From NCBI GenBank assembly GCA_014529385.2, contig CM043966.1, positions 38,677,037-38,741,036 of the forward strand: DNA of 64,000 nucleotides, written 5' to 3'. How positions within the stretch are numbered: the stretch's first letter is position 1; every line of letters starts with the position of its first letter. Source of the stretch: Adiantum capillus-veneris (Eukaryota; Streptophyta; Polypodiopsida; Polypodiales; Pteridaceae). Shown here piece by piece: positions 19,121 to 32,100 of this stretch. Made by a program: the position numbers and the translations under genes. The notes under the pieces were generated by a model, which was given only the letters and a program-made list of their open reading frames with translations, ran no database searches and was not told the DNA's origin.

Positions 19121-21663
19121 TCACCTCTTGACCAAGTCTTTTCCAACCCTAGTCCTTGATGCTCGCCACACTACATGCCGTGTTGGACCTTGTGAGGATC
19201 TCCAACATTCTGAGGAATGAACATGGACCAGTCGACGGGCTTCTTTTGCCAAGCATGATGACCTTGCACATTCAATCGATACTTTGCGTCCAAAGGTGGT
19301 GCAAAAAATCCAGTTGAGCATTTCTTGAAGATAGCATGAGCGCACTAAACCCCCTCCATGTCTTGTATTCTTGAAGTAGATACACTTTGCACGATAGTGT
19401 GACTTCTCCATACCTTGCGTGCTCCAAAGATCCAATGAACCCTACATGTTCATAAAGTATGCACCATGGGCATAGAGGATGTGCTGCCCATAAAGCTGCA
19501 ACACATCGATGATCAAAACTAAAGCATAGTACATACCAAGTCAGAATAGCAATCACTCACTGTATAGTGTGTAATGTTCAATTCACCCCATGGAATGATG
19601 ACTGTATTTGTGAACTCCACCACCAAATTTTGGAATTCTTGTCGTTGCTCATTGGTTGTGCTTACAAGTCATAGTATCTTCATCATCTTGTCGAATACCG
19701 CCCAAACATGTTGTCGGCTAAGCAAACACTTGCATTGCTATCATTGCTCGTTGCATGCTTGCAGAGATCCTTCCACAACTCCATCCACCTTTAGATGTTG
19801 ATGTTCCGGCAGCAGCACCCTTTCCTTGGACCGAACCCTCTTCAAAAAATGCCTTGCCTTTTAGTCCACTCATGGACACTAGTTGGGCCACTTCCTGAGC
19901 GCTTGCATTGTTCTTCTGTGCAACAATGGAGGTGTTGGTCCTATGACAACCTATTGAATTTAAGAGCCCTTCCACTTTTGAGATAGTGTCAAGCGACCTC
20001 TCTACAGGCTTCATTGTAAAGGCATAGTCAATATTAAGCTTTAATAAACGATCAAAGATGTGCATAAAAGTATGAAGTGTGCAAAAATGCACATTTTTGA
20101 GTGGGAAGGTAATTATAGAGTTCCATTCATTTTCTTTTGTGGCACGATTGGGCTCCTCTAGCATAGAACATTGTAGAACAGAATGCTCCCACACACGTGT
20201 AATTTGTGAATTGTCATCTTCCTATGTTTCGTCAACCATTGCGACCTTGCGTGCATTCCCCTTATAGCCCTTAATGCAAAATGGACAAGGATAGAGAGCT
20301 CCTTTCCCTTGTTTGCACCCTAGAATGCACTTGATTTTTTTCAAATTTCCACCTAAGTGCCAGTCAACTTCAACCTCCCCTATGCCATCTACTTGGAGTT
20401 TTTTCCCAGCTAGTTGTGCCTTAATGTGGAATCTGTTATCCACGGAATGCGTTCAAAAATCCAAGAAAGCACTCCATGGGTCTCCTTGGGAACCTCAATA
20501 GCACCAAGCCACCAAATTTCTTTCTCCAACTACACACTGAAAGATGGTACACAATCCTTGTTCATAGCTGTACGTTTTCCATGAAATAATGCCTTGTTCA
20601 TGAGAGTAATGCCTATCCTTTCTAATCTTTGTTTCTTCACAATTTGACACTCGTTTAGCTTGAGCACAAACACAAACTTTGAACCTAGCACTAAAAAATG
20701 TCCAAAATAACATAAGGAAAACCATAATTGAAAAAAAAAAGACTGCATTATTGTAGCCTCACCATTAGGTGGTACATCATAAACATGTATTATTTCCATT
20801 TTAAGCCTTCTCAAATCAACAAAAATATTATTTGACATTGAGTAAGGAAATCCCTTGTCCACCCTGTTTGCACCTATGCTTGCATTGATATGTTTCTTAA
20901 CTCCTTTAGACCGCTTGGTAAAGACGGATGAAGGCATTATCTCCTCTATTTGATAATAGTCTCCTATATCAAAAGTACATGTCTTTGTTCAAGGAGTTCT
21001 TAGAAATATTGACCTTAAGTGGTATAGGAAAAACATTCTCAGTAATTCCTTTTTCCCTTAAAGCATCCTTAAGGAGACCATGTAAGGCAATTTATCCCTT
21101 AGTAATAATTCCAACTTCATCACAAGCCTTATGTACATCAACATTGCTCACAAGATTTGAAAAATTTTGCATCACCTCCTTTGTGACAGCATTGTTTAAA
21201 TGTTCTGCATTTGGTGGTCGTAAAAGGGCTATGACATCCGATTTCTTGAGATACAAACTTAACAAATGGATGCGATCCTCCTGGCTGTCGCCACCACATA
21301 GCTCTTGGATAAAATTCCTATAAGAATGAACAAAAACATTATTACAAAATTCCTCCAAGAATGGACACAAACATTACCACAAAAACACAGATTGGAGCAT
21401 AGCAAAATGTACCTTGTAGTTGTAACCCTTCTTTTTCTAGCACCACCTTAGAGGGATAAAGTCTTTAAGGAATTGAAGCTCCTCTTACGCTCCCTTGCAC
21501 TTAAGGGTATCTTCTTCAAATGCAAGATCTTATCTTCAAGCTTCGCAATCTTAGCATCCTTCTCTTCTACATGTAGCTTAAGAGTTTCCACTTCCTCCTC
21601 CGCATGAAAGATCCTTTCATGCAATCCACTAGTGGTAGAAGTTGACATTGATGCAAAGACCAT
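19121..21663 (-). pseudogene. Transposase-like gene, decayed, nearly full length
   Basis: Successive minus-strand segments fit one ancestral protein. First, a coiled-coil-like start (EEEVETLKLHVEEKDAKIAK, 21600-21520). Then FIQELCGGDSQEDRIHLLSL (21320-21260). Then DWHLGGNLKKIKCILGCKQG with CPFC (20360-20290). Then FPLKNVHFCTLHTFMHIFDR (20105-20040). Finally LWSTQGMEKSHYRAKCIYFK, then NTRHGGG (19430-19345). The LGGxLK..LG......CPxC, (T/D)LH.F and GxxxxSTQGMEKSH..TRHGGG signposts resemble a transposon-like family known to me from animals, algae and non-seed plants without a settled name. This rests on recollection and needs a profile search. Many stops and shifts make it dead. Its C-terminus faces the H3-like gene on the same strand. 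Confidence 0.5.
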
Positions 21664-22400
21664 TGTACACTATCAGCTCTAATAGTCGACAATCGCTTGC
21701 AGTATCCAAGAAGACCTTTATCCTCTCTACCTACATATTGTAAGAATGAAGCAAGGCTATTGAATGTTGGATACACATTGATGGCTGGATCATTAGGTTA
21801 AAGTCAACCATGCACCCAAAGGTCCACATTGGTGTGACCTGCAGCACGGTGTTGTTGTGCAGTTTGCAATAATAACGCTGTGAGGGTGCGAAGTCCTTTG
21901 GCAACCAAACATGTCCAAAATTGAAGATCTTGCTGTGGATGGGACGTTTGTAATGCTGCCTAGATCCATGGCAAGGGGAATAAAGTTGGCCTCAAGCAAG
22001 AGTGAAGAGCTATAGTAGAGGCACAGAGTGGATAGGTGAGCTATAGAGTGAAGAGATATGGGATGGAGAGCTTCAGGAGAGCTAGAGAGTGGAGAGGAGA
22101 GCTATGGATTGGTGAGATACAAAGTGGAGAGGAGGGCTATGGAGTGGAGATCCATGGGTGGGAGAGCTGCAGCAAAGCTACATGGAGTGGACTTGCAATA
22201 GAGAGAGGGAAGGAGGAAGAGTGTGTGCTGAAAAGTAGGAGAGAGAAGAGAGAGAGAGAGGAGTGAGACAGGGAAGGAGGAAGAGTGTGTGTTGAAAAGT
22301 AGGAGAGAGAAGAGAGAGAGAGGTGTGAGAGAGAGGGGAGTGATTTTGGAGGGAAATAAAAAAAGGTGGGAAGTTTCATATTTTGCAGGTTTCGCAGTGA
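21664..22400. other. GA-rich low-complexity and minisatellite-like stretch
   Basis: 22020-22340 is purine-rich, built of GAGTGGAGAGGAGAGCTATG-like units. GAAGGAGGAAGAGTGTGTG followed by a purine block occurs twice (about 22209 and 22275, roughly 66 bp apart). 21664-22020 shows no gene I can name. This separates the transposase-like gene from the gypsy-A protease. Confidence 0.6.
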
Positions 22401-22404
22401 GATT

Positions 22405-24345
22405 TTAAGAGAGAAAATTGATTTTTGGGTATACATATAGGTTGGAGAGAAGTTTTGAGTAAACGTGAGTTTTTTTTTTATGTTTTTTGAAAAAAATTCT
22501 TTTTTGGGCTGAGGCTATGGAAAAGTAGATTTGCCTTTCAGGGAATTTAATATTGGCAGCCATGTGATCAAACCATGGTGCCCCTATGATTACATCCAAA
22601 TTCTTGAGAGGAGAGATGAAGAAATCCTCCTTGTCCACATAGCTTTGGACAGGGATCCTCAATTTCCCAATTAAGGGAGTGATTGAGGCTTCTTGCCCCT
22701 TGAAAACACCATCGGTAGGTAGGACATCTCCCATCTCATAGGCTTGGATGCCCAGCTTGGTGGCCAACTCTGTGGATATGAAATTGTGAGTAGAACCAGG
22801 GTCAAAGAGAATGAAAGCATCATGTTCTGTTACCTTTACCCAAGCACGACATAGAGGAGATCCTTTGTGATGAGCATCCTCTTCTTGAATTTAGACCAAG
22901 GTAGCTCTAGGAGGCTCATTACGTGTATTCTTGTGGGGGCAAGCACGATAGGCATGCCTTGCTCCCCGCACTTGAAACAACGGTTATCTTTTTAATAACG
23001 CTCTAGCTCTTCAGGAGAGAGTTTATTTTTGCCTTTATAAAATCCTTTCTTCTTAGCTTTGTTGTTGTTGTTGGTGTGCCTTTGGGAGACTTTTGGACAT
23101 TGTCCTTTCCCTTAGGCTCATTACAGTCCTTGTTTTCCGTGGGCTTAAGATTTCTTTTAGCCCCTTGTTGAAAGTTAATTCTTGAAGCCACCATGGTTTG
23201 GTGTATGACCTCAGATATGGTGTGTGGCCTTTGGGAGTTAACATACTCCACCATATCTTTAGTTAAACCTACACAAAATTTTTGTTTTTGCTCTCCAAAA
23301 TCCATCTTTTTGAAGACAGTGGCTTTGAGGTGTAAATCCCAAAAATTGTCTACATATTTGTGAATAGATGTGTAGGGAGATAACTTTAAGCTTCTCCATT
23401 TGGTGAGTATTTTGTCTTTGGCATCGGTAGCCAAAAGTTGCTTCATGATGGAAGCTCTTAAAGCTTTCCATGTTTGTGGAGCTTCACCATTTGCTCGTAG
23501 GCTAGACCAGCATTTCCCGGTAGACTTTTGAAAATGCATGGCTACATGACATAGCTTAGAGGACTCCATGAATCCCTCATCTCCAAACGCCGCATCAAAT
23601 TGTTGGATAAAGGCCAAGACTTTGCCATAACACCAAAAGTGCCATCGTAGGTAAGGAAAAGAGACGTGCTTTCCTCCCTCTTTGAAATTTTTGAGCTTGG
23701 ACGACCTCTTCCAAGCGGCATAGGATTTCCTATGGCCTATTCTTTTAGGTGGTTCGAGAGCTGCACCATCACTTTATTCAGAAGAGGAAGAGTATAAGGA
23801 GGATGGAAAAGAGAATAACCTCTTTCTCGCCTTTTTCTTCCCCTTGTTCCTCCTTGTCTGCACCATCACTTCCTTCAGAAGAGGAAGAGGATGAAGAAGA
23901 TGGAGAAGAGGGTGACCTCTTTCTCACCTTTTTCTTCTCTTGTTTTCTCTCTTTTGTCTTTGAATTATGGTGTAGAGAAGTATACGATGGTCTTCTCCAT
24001 TTAGGGGGTGTTGGAGAGCATTTTGCATGCCGTCTTTGTGAAGCCATCTCCTTCGAGGTGGTAGAAGACTCGCTTATTTCTTGTTCTTTTGATGAGGGCT
24101 TCATCATTGAAACTTGGGTTCTCCTTTGGGAGGGAGATGCCTCATTGAGTAGCAAGTTTTTGAGCCCTTCGTACGGATCCTCCTCTTCTTCCCTTATCGG
24201 AGAGAATCCTCTTTTGGAAGTCTTACAAGGAGTTTTCCTAGGTACTCTCTCTTCTTGGTGGGAGTTTGGAGAATACCATGGCTGCACAATTACTGTAGCA
24301 CTTGACCTATGGGCTGCCCAGGTCTTGTTGAAGCCTAGAAACAAG
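22405..24345 (-). pseudogene. gag-pro: Gypsy-A gag and protease, minus-strand copy
   Basis: 24344-23778 gives the Ser-rich leader protein with KKKVRKRSPSSPSSSSSSSS. 23617-23003 gives the gag domain FIQQFDAAFGDEGF, then WRSLKLSPYTSIHKYVDNFW, then FCVGLTKDMVEYVNSQRP. A zinc-knuckle start CFKCGEQG follows near 22985 but lacks its His. A retropepsin segment comes next: ILFDPGSTHNFIS (about 22815), then ELATKLGIQAYEMGDVLPTD and VIIGAPWFDH. The active-site triplet reads DPG rather than DSG or DTG, a variant found in some plant gypsy proteases. RT onward is missing. Same family as 9600-10756, with protein differences throughout. Confidence 0.8.
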
Positions 24346-25023
24346 ATAGTTTACGAGCATAGTGGCATCATTAGTTGCTCTTTCATTAGCAAAATCAAAG
24401 CTATCAACATTCATTTCAATCTCTTTTCCCTTGTTAGCCACACTAGCAAATTTTAGGTATAAATTTTACTTGTACTTTGGTACTTCAAGCCCTAGTTGCT
24501 ACTCCTCTTTACCTTCAAAGATAATCACTCAAGCATCTATACCCGTGGCTCGAATATTATTAATTGCAAGGAATAGAAGAGAGGGTTCAACAGAGCCAAG
24601 ACAGCACTGGTTCCTAGCAAGCTTCTAATAGCTCAATAATGGTTAATATAATGCCCCTGGTAGGACTACCTGGAATGAACCTCCCAACCTCCCTTTAAAT
24701 AGCCCCTTGGGCCTCATTCCCTATCCACACTCGCAGCCGGCCCCTTGGGCCTGGTCCTTAACCACCATGCATTGACCTTGGCATGACATTACTCCCCCCT
24801 TGGAGAAGCATTTTCGTCCAAAAAAACAAGAGTGATGGTACACTAATGTTTTCCACAATGGCATCCTTCAGGGATCCAACTGTTTGCTTGATCGGAACAC
24901 GGTTCAGTAGGAGGTTCAATGAAACCAAGAGTAACATCTTGATTTTCCACATTGTTGTCCATTTGTAACCATATTCTGGTACCAGTTCCTATCCAATCAT
25001 AGAGTGTAAACTCCATTTAGAAT

Positions 25024-25123
25024 GCACATGAGCATGCTAAACAAGTTATCACAACAAAGATGTACCCGAAAGAGCACATGAGCATGCTAAACAAGTTATC
25101 ACAACAAAGATGTACTCGAAAGA
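25024..25123. repeat. 50-bp tandem duplication
   Basis: GCACATGAGCATGCTAAACA begins at 25024 and again at 25074. The copies differ by one base (CCCGAA versus CTCGAA), so the event is recent. Confidence 0.9.
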
Positions 25124-25416
25124 GTACCGTTTTACACTTTTCATGAAAGTAACTTGTTGACATAACTCATCAGCCAAGTTTAAGTCCTTGACTTGTTCGC
25201 AAATTTCATCAGTAAACAACCCATCATAACTAGTGTTCAAGGTTGATAACCGGACTTAAACATGAAGAGACTACACCTAGTCGCAAAAATGCTTTAACTT
25301 ATGGTAAGAAAACTCCGAGTAGAGTAATAAATGCTTACTAATTGGATTGCTTGGTGCTGATGTTATGCACTTTGCATATCCTTTAGCACAAGATTACACA
25401 CAAGATTACACTTTGT

Positions 25417-25594
25417 AATCTGCCTATCCCCTTGGATAACTCACAGTACTGAGGTGTTTTCCCCAACAATTTAGCCATAGGCAAGCCCCGTAGGACTCCA
25501 TTATTAATCTGCCTATCCCCTTGGATAACTCACAGTACTGAGGTGTTTTCCCCAACAATTTAGCCATAGGCAAGCCCCGTAGGACTCCATTATT
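25417..25594. repeat. 89-bp tandem duplication
   Basis: AATCTGCCTATCCCCTTGGA begins at 25417 and 25506, and the two 89-bp units are identical by eye. It lies in the gypsy-A leader. Confidence 0.9.
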
Positions 25595-25766
25595 AAAACC
25601 ATAGCCTTGAATGGTATCCCCGTTAACTACATAAAGCAGGTGTGCTTCAAGGATAAAAAATCCTTATTCTACTTACTCTTTTGCAATTAATAACACCAAC
25701 CATTTGTAGCAAGCTTGAGGACCTCTCTTCTTGACCAAGAAAGAGAAGCCAATAGCTCTAATACCA

Positions 25767-26878
25767 TGTAGCATTTAATGCATTAGTAACTTGTGTGTAG
25801 CGGAAATTGAAAACATAGTGAGCATTTCATTATGAACAAGTTCCTAATGAGCATAGAGAGAGTACTTAATTTGAAAAAGCAACATAGAAATTTACACCTA
25901 GCTAATTTGGCATTGAAAATACTTGAAAAGAGAGAGAAATAGAACAATTGAAAACAGTTGAGGACCGGATTTACATGGAGCCGGTCCCCCCTCCATAAAG
26001 GCTTTGTATTATAGCTTCTCCCATCAAAGGAGACTTTTGTACAATACAATTCTTGTGTTTCTTGACAAAACTCGTTGGTGCAATGAAGATGGAAGCTTCA
26101 TGTACCAAATTATGCTTGAAAAACACACCTAGTGTCCCTAGCCTCAGTCCCAAGACCTCACACACCTTCAAAAATGGTGGGAGCTAGCAGGGAATGAGCA
26201 TATATTGAGAGGAAGAAGATGTATCTTACAAGAAAAAAGTATTCTCCTCACATAATCAATCTAATAGAATAGCTTAGCTTAGTAATTAGCATGGTAGGGG
26301 AGATGAGCATGCCATTGAAGCTTGGCTCTTGGTGTAGGCTTCTACTTCTAAATGCTTGGAGAAGGAGATGGAGTTCTTCTTGCACACATGAGCTCTCTGT
26401 GTGTGTGTGTGTGGCAATGTGTTAGACTAAAATGCATCCCTCTCTCTCTTCTTACCCCTCTTGCAAATTACTCATGCTGGCTTCCCATTGGCCCGTGCAG
26501 AGCTTAGCCAATCACAAATTAGAAGCATAATTGATAGCCTTGTGACATGTGTCCCCCTTTCCCCTTTTGTGAGAGCTTTAGGTAATTAAATAATTCAATT
26601 AAACTCTCATTGGACCTTTTAGTCTTTTTGGCTAGTAGGAATCAAGCAAGCCATTATGCTCATTGGACCCCTTGGTAGACTGTCCAATAGTCTTCTAGGG
26701 AGCTTAATTTCTATTGGTTCTTTTATCAAGCATTTCTAAATTGATTAGACTAATTTTAATCTAGCCTAATTCTCATTGGTCCACCTCTATGGCCATCCAA
26801 TCGGATTTGAGGGAAGATTGGGGGCAACTAGCCTAGGAGTCTGCCATGTGTCCAGTATTTCCTCTGGGGAAAGCTTTG

Positions 26879-26914
<36 letters not shown>

Positions 26915-28628
26915 CTCTCTCCTCCCCTACTCTTATGGCTCGCCCCCTCCTTGATAGGGATGTGAGAAGTTTTTTGAGTCTTCCATCCACCATCCAATTT
27001 TCCCAGCTTTGACCATTTGGACTTTTCAATTAAAGTTTTGGAGCCTTAACCTATGGAATTCTTAACACTAGGTTGGTAACCTAACAGGACATAAAAGTGT
27101 CCTTTCAAGGTTTTGAAAAAAACCTCCAAAACCATAGTAGATCCACTCATTTTGTAAAATCCTTTCATGAGGTTATATTTCAAGGCCTACTACACATGAA
27201 AAAAAAATAAACTTGTAAAATTTCTCATCTTTTGGTCACACCAAGCCTCCAAAGTTGATGGACCAATACATTTTCATCAAAAGAGTCATTTCTTATGTTT
27301 TGTTGCATAAAAATACGATTAGGGATTTTTGTAGGACTTGAGATAAATTCCCTAGTTAACTTCAATGGGTTGGTGATCTGAACATATGATTGCTTCTCAC
27401 TCACTATTTTTGGTTTTGCCAAAAGAAATAGGTACAAAAAAGTTGAATTTTTACCATTCTGTAAACCTATCATCAAAGTTTCTATATCCACGCTCAATAC
27501 AAATAATATATGCATGTTTTCTTAGTTCCCTATTGTCCTTTAGGTTCATAAGGAGCCATGGAGCATGTCAAAAGAATAATACATCTCTTACCAAGGGGAA
27601 TCTTGGGGACAAAGATGAAGTGCTAAATACAGCAAACATGAAACAAATGGGCTCAACATTATGAGTTGTAGAATCCCATAGAAACTATTCAATATCTAGC
27701 CAAATTTGATCCTTATGACTAGATATGGTTACTACCTACAAAATGCATGTAGTTGTCACAAGAAACTAACAATATTGAAAAAGCCATACTTGATATACTA
27801 GAATGTTTCGTTTTCTTCTATAATTGAAATAATCAACCATTGTTGTCTACTATGAAAAATAGGGTATTAGGTGCTCCAAAACTCAAGGAATATTACCTTA
27901 TGTTACAATATGCGACATAGAAAATCAAAACTACATTTGGATATCATGAAAGCCACCAAAAAAATCATAGAAGAGCTAAAATTGGTTAAAAAACAGGATT
28001 TGACAATTTTTGTAATTTGGTCATAACTTACAACTTTAACATTTATTTCTCCCTAGAAGCATCAAGACATGTTGAGGACTATTAAAGATAGTTTTCTAGC
28101 ATTATAGACCTCACAAACATGAATTCTAGAGTGGTATAGTTGCAAAAAGTTGAAAAAAGCCAAAAATAGGACCCGTTTTTTCACACAGTTTAGGTTGTGA
28201 AATGTTGTGCAAGGACAAGGTTAAAGATGGAATTGATATTCCAAAAAAATGTCGAGTTTTTTTCAGCTCATGAGACAACTTTCTAGATAGATAGCACCTC
28301 AAAATCCATTTTGAAACTCTTGACATAATTCAAGGAAAATGGTCACTTAACAGGATATAAAAGTGTCCCAGGACATCAAAGTGTCCGATTACCAACCTAG
28401 TGTTAATGGAGCTGAACCGTAGGTATTTTAAGCTCCAGTGATGTACATTGCACTTTTGCAAACTGACCCCTTTGGATCCGTATTATCTCTCCTCTGGATC
28501 CCTATAGAGATTGGTCTAACAGCCGTACCAATATTCTAGCTTTTACTCCCCTGGTACTTCCTCATATTAAATGATTAGTTTAACATGAGAAAATTATTTG
28601 GGAGTAATAGATATTAGTTTTTATGATA
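25767..28628 (-). mobile_element. Gypsy-A 5' LTR (minus strand), split by a TTAA element
   Basis: The lower end (TGTA at 25767, next to the primer-binding site) and upper end (TATCATAAAAACTAATATC on the minus strand, ending 28628) match the termini of the plus-strand LTRs. Removing the 27062-28406 insertion leaves about 1.5 kb. (GT)n tracts lie at 26400-26412 and 26881-26912. Confidence 0.75.
27062..28406. mobile_element. 1.34-kb TIR element with TTAA target site
   Basis: CACTAGGTTGGTAA at 27066-27079 is the exact inverse of TTACCAACCTAGTG at 28389-28402. TTAA lies directly outside each end (27062-27065, 28403-28406). Just inside each end is AACAGGAYATAAAAGTGTCC (27083 and 28349) in the same orientation. 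That motif itself contains the inverted pair GGACA..TGTCC. The interior shows no transposase I can identify; the longest frames (27225-27515 minus, 27386-27664 plus) are about 95 codons and unrecognised. TTAA duplication is the mark of piggyBac-type elements, but the CACTAG ends differ from the typical CCY start, so class is tentative. The insertion is inside a gypsy-A LTR. Confidence 0.8.
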
Positions 28629-29184
28629 GATGTAGATGGTAGTGGATATATTGAGATGTTGGGGGGGGGGGGTGGTTGGTGGTCGTAATATGTGAATGAT
28701 TTTAAAGAGGAAGGAGTTTTGTCGAATATTGCACCAATTTCATGCCATGTGATTGGAGAAAAACTCCCACAAACAAGGATTCAAAGTGTTTTTTAGAAGA
28801 ATAGCTCAATACCTGCTTTCTTGTAGGTACGAACAAATCAACAATAGCGCTTCGAAACACATGGAGGGAAACTCATCTTTTTTATAATTAAACTTCCTCT
28901 TCCCCTCATTGCCCCCATTGATCCATAGTGCGACCTAGTGCAAAGATAACCAATAAAATTTTACAAGTTTTAGTGTAAATAATGGAAAATGCTTCATGTT
29001 TTGACCTAAAAACTAGGGAAAAAAGGTTTTTGGCAAGCCTTAATTAGGCTTAGCAACATAAAGGTTGGTGAGCCTGTCCACGTGTAGGGTTTAAGTAGGA
29101 GCTTGAATCAGTGCTCGAAATAACGGTTTTTCTAAAAGCTTGCAAAACCTACCTATGGAATTCATGAACTTAATTTGACGATAT
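28629..29184. other. Intergenic
   Basis: Contains a G11 run at about 28661-28671 and AT-rich sequence. No gene or repeat is recognised. Confidence 0.5.
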
Positions 29185-32100
29185 TTGATGGAATTTACCC
29201 TAGATTTCTGTGATATTAGTAGGTTTTCTCATTCTCATGTTCAAATTTCAAATTTAGAGGTAAAGTATCAGATTCTTGTAAGCGTCACACCAGTTATGAG
29301 TCCACATAGCAGCAGTTTTTCATACTACTTCACTGAATGCGAAGGCAAGTCTCCAGATGCATCTTGCATCTTGAAGGCCTATACCCTTTCACAAGACGTT
29401 GACATGGATGAGAGTATGTATGCTCGATATGTATGTTGAATGTGATGCCGTCACCAAAGCACGTAAGTTCTTGACGGGCATCCTTTCTGGGATGTCTCTT
29501 GTAGTGCTTTGATTGCAGGGATACTCAACATGGCTGTGGCAAGGAAGCTTTGGGTTCTTTTCACAAGATTCAAAGCAAAGTGCAAGCACTTTGAAAGCCT
29601 CCCCCTAGATGAGATAATTCATGATGAGAGTGCTATAGTTAGGGGACGTTGCTCAAAAAGTTCAGATGCAATGCCTGGAATTGTCTTGGTCAATATGTAT
29701 GCCAACTGTGATGTGCTTGAGTAAGCACCAAAAGTGCTTGAGGAGATTCCTATCCGGAATGTCGTCTCTTGGAATGCACTGATTGCGAGAAAAATGCAAC
29801 AAGAGCAGGGCCAAAACGCTCTTGGTTGTTTCAACGGATGCAAAGTGAGGGCCTCTCTCCACATGCAACCACATAAGCGTGCATCTTGAAAGCATGTGGT
29901 TGTACGCAAGATGCCGACATGGGCTTATAAATTCAATATAATATTGTTAGTCAGGGGCTGTTGCAAAAAAAATGCCATGCTTGGCAATGCCCTGGTTGAG
30001 ACGTACACTAAACGTGGTACACTTCAAAAAGCACAAAACGTGTTTGTGGATCTTCCTGTCCTGAATTGTTAGTTAGGGGCTGTTAAATTCACTCTGATAT
30101 TTTTAGTCAGGGGCTGTTGCAAAAAATTGACATGCTTGGGAATGACTTGGTCGAGATGTATGCTAAATGTGGTGCACTTCAGAAAGCACAAAGCGTGTCT
30201 GTGGAGCTTCTTGTCCCAAATGTTGTCCCTTGGAATGCATTGATTACAGGATACTTGCAACAGGATCAGGGCCAGAAAGCTCTCAACTTCTTTTAGCGGA
30301 TGCAGAACGAGGACCTCTCTCTAGATGCAATCACATACGCATGCATTTTGAAAGCACACAAGATGATGGTTTGGACTTAGAAATTCACTCTGATATTGTT
30401 AGTAAGGGGATGTTGCAAGAAACTGCCATGCTTGGCAATGCCTTGGTCGATATGTATGCCATATGTGGTGCTCCTGTGCGGGATGTCGTCTTTTGGAATG
30501 CACTGGTTGCAGAATATTCCCAACAACAGCAGGGCCAACAAGCTCAGAGCGACATGCTTGCAAGATGCACACATAGGTGATTGCATTTGGAGAAAGGCCT
30601 TTGCTTTGCACGTGCTGAAAACAGTACAATGCAAATTGCTCTCAAAAAGAGATGGCGTGCTTGACACTGCCTTTGTCAATATGTATGACAAATGTGGGAC
30701 ACTTCAGCAAGGGTTGTTTATAAAACTTGTCGTGTTTGGGAATGCCTTGGTTAATACGTATGCTGAATGTGGTGCACTTTAGAAAGCACAGAACGAGCTT
30801 GAGCAGCTTCTTGCCCCAGTGCATTGATTGCGGGATAAGCGCATAGGGAGCCGGTCCAAAAATCTCTCGACAATTTTCAGAGGATCCGAAGCGAGGGTCT
30901 CTCTCCAGAAGCAATCACATACATGTGTATCTTGAAGCCATGTGTAAATGCAAGATGCTGATATGGGCTTAAAATTTCTCTCAGATATTGTTAGTCAAGG
31001 GTTGCGGTAGAAACCTGTCGGGCCTGGCAATGCCTTGGTTGATATGTATGCCAAATGTGGTGCTCGTGTGCGGGATATCATCTATTGATTGCAAGATATT
31101 CCTGACAACGACCGGGCCAGGAAGCTTTGGTTGTTTTGAACAAGTGCAAAGCGAGGGCCTCTCTCCAAATGGTATCACCTACATATGCATCTTGCAGGCA
31201 TGTTGCTCGATGCAAGATGCTCCATAAAAGAGATGGCGTACTTGGCACTAGCTTCGTCAATACGTACACCAAATGTGGGACACTTCAGCTGGGGATTTTT
31301 CAAAAAGTTGTCATGCTTGGCAATGCCTTGATCGATATGTATGCTAAATGTAGTGCACTTCAGAAAGCACAAAACGTGCTTGCGGAGCTTCTACTCCCGA
31401 ATGTTGTCTCCTGTAGTGCATTGATTGCGGGAATGTACGCCAACTGTGGGGCACTTTCGATATGGATGTTTCAAAAAATTGTTGTATTTGGCTTTTCATC
31501 GGATCCAAAGCAAGGGTCTCTCTCCAAATGCAATCACATACGCGTTCATCTACAAGGCATGTGTTTGTACGCAAGATGACAATATGGGCTTAAAAATTCA
31601 CTCTGATGTTGTTAGTCATGGGTTGCCACAGAAAACTGTTGTGTCTGGCAATGCCTTGGTTGATATGTACGCCAAATGTGGTGCTCCTGTGCGGGATTTC
31701 ATCTTTTGAAATGCACTAATTGCAAGATATGTCTGACAACAGCTAGACCAAGAAGCTATGGGTTGTTTTGAACAGGTGCGAAGCGGGGGACCTTCTCCAA
31801 ACGCTATCACCTACGTGTGCATCTTGCAGGCATGTGTCTCTATGCAAGAGGCTCTATAAAAGAGATGGCATGCTTAGCCCTGCCTTTGTTGATACGTACG
31901 CCAAATGTGGGACACTTTCACTAGGGATTTTTTATAAAATTGTCGTGCTTGGCAATGGCTTGGTCGATATGTATGTTGAATGTGGTGCACTTCAGAAAGC
32001 ACAAAACATGCTTGAGGAGCTTCATGTCCCCAATGCCGTCTCTTCGAGTCCATTGATTGTGGTAATGTACGCCAACTATGGGACACTTCAACAAAAATTT

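Larger units (their letters stand above)
24346..25766 (-). other. Gypsy-A leader between primer-binding site and gag, with insertion
   Basis: Both ends match the shorter leader of the plus-strand copy (9240-9600). The primer-binding-site-like TGGTATTAGAGC (reverse strand) lies at 25755-25766. About 24640-25380 has no match in the other copy and seems to be an insertion I cannot classify. Two short tandem duplications sit inside this leader. Confidence 0.55.

Noticed and set aside
27062-28406. CACTA-type transposon
   Set aside because: The ends read CACTAG, but CACTA elements make 3-bp duplications. The flanks TAA and TTA do not match as 3 bp, while TTAA matches exactly on both sides.
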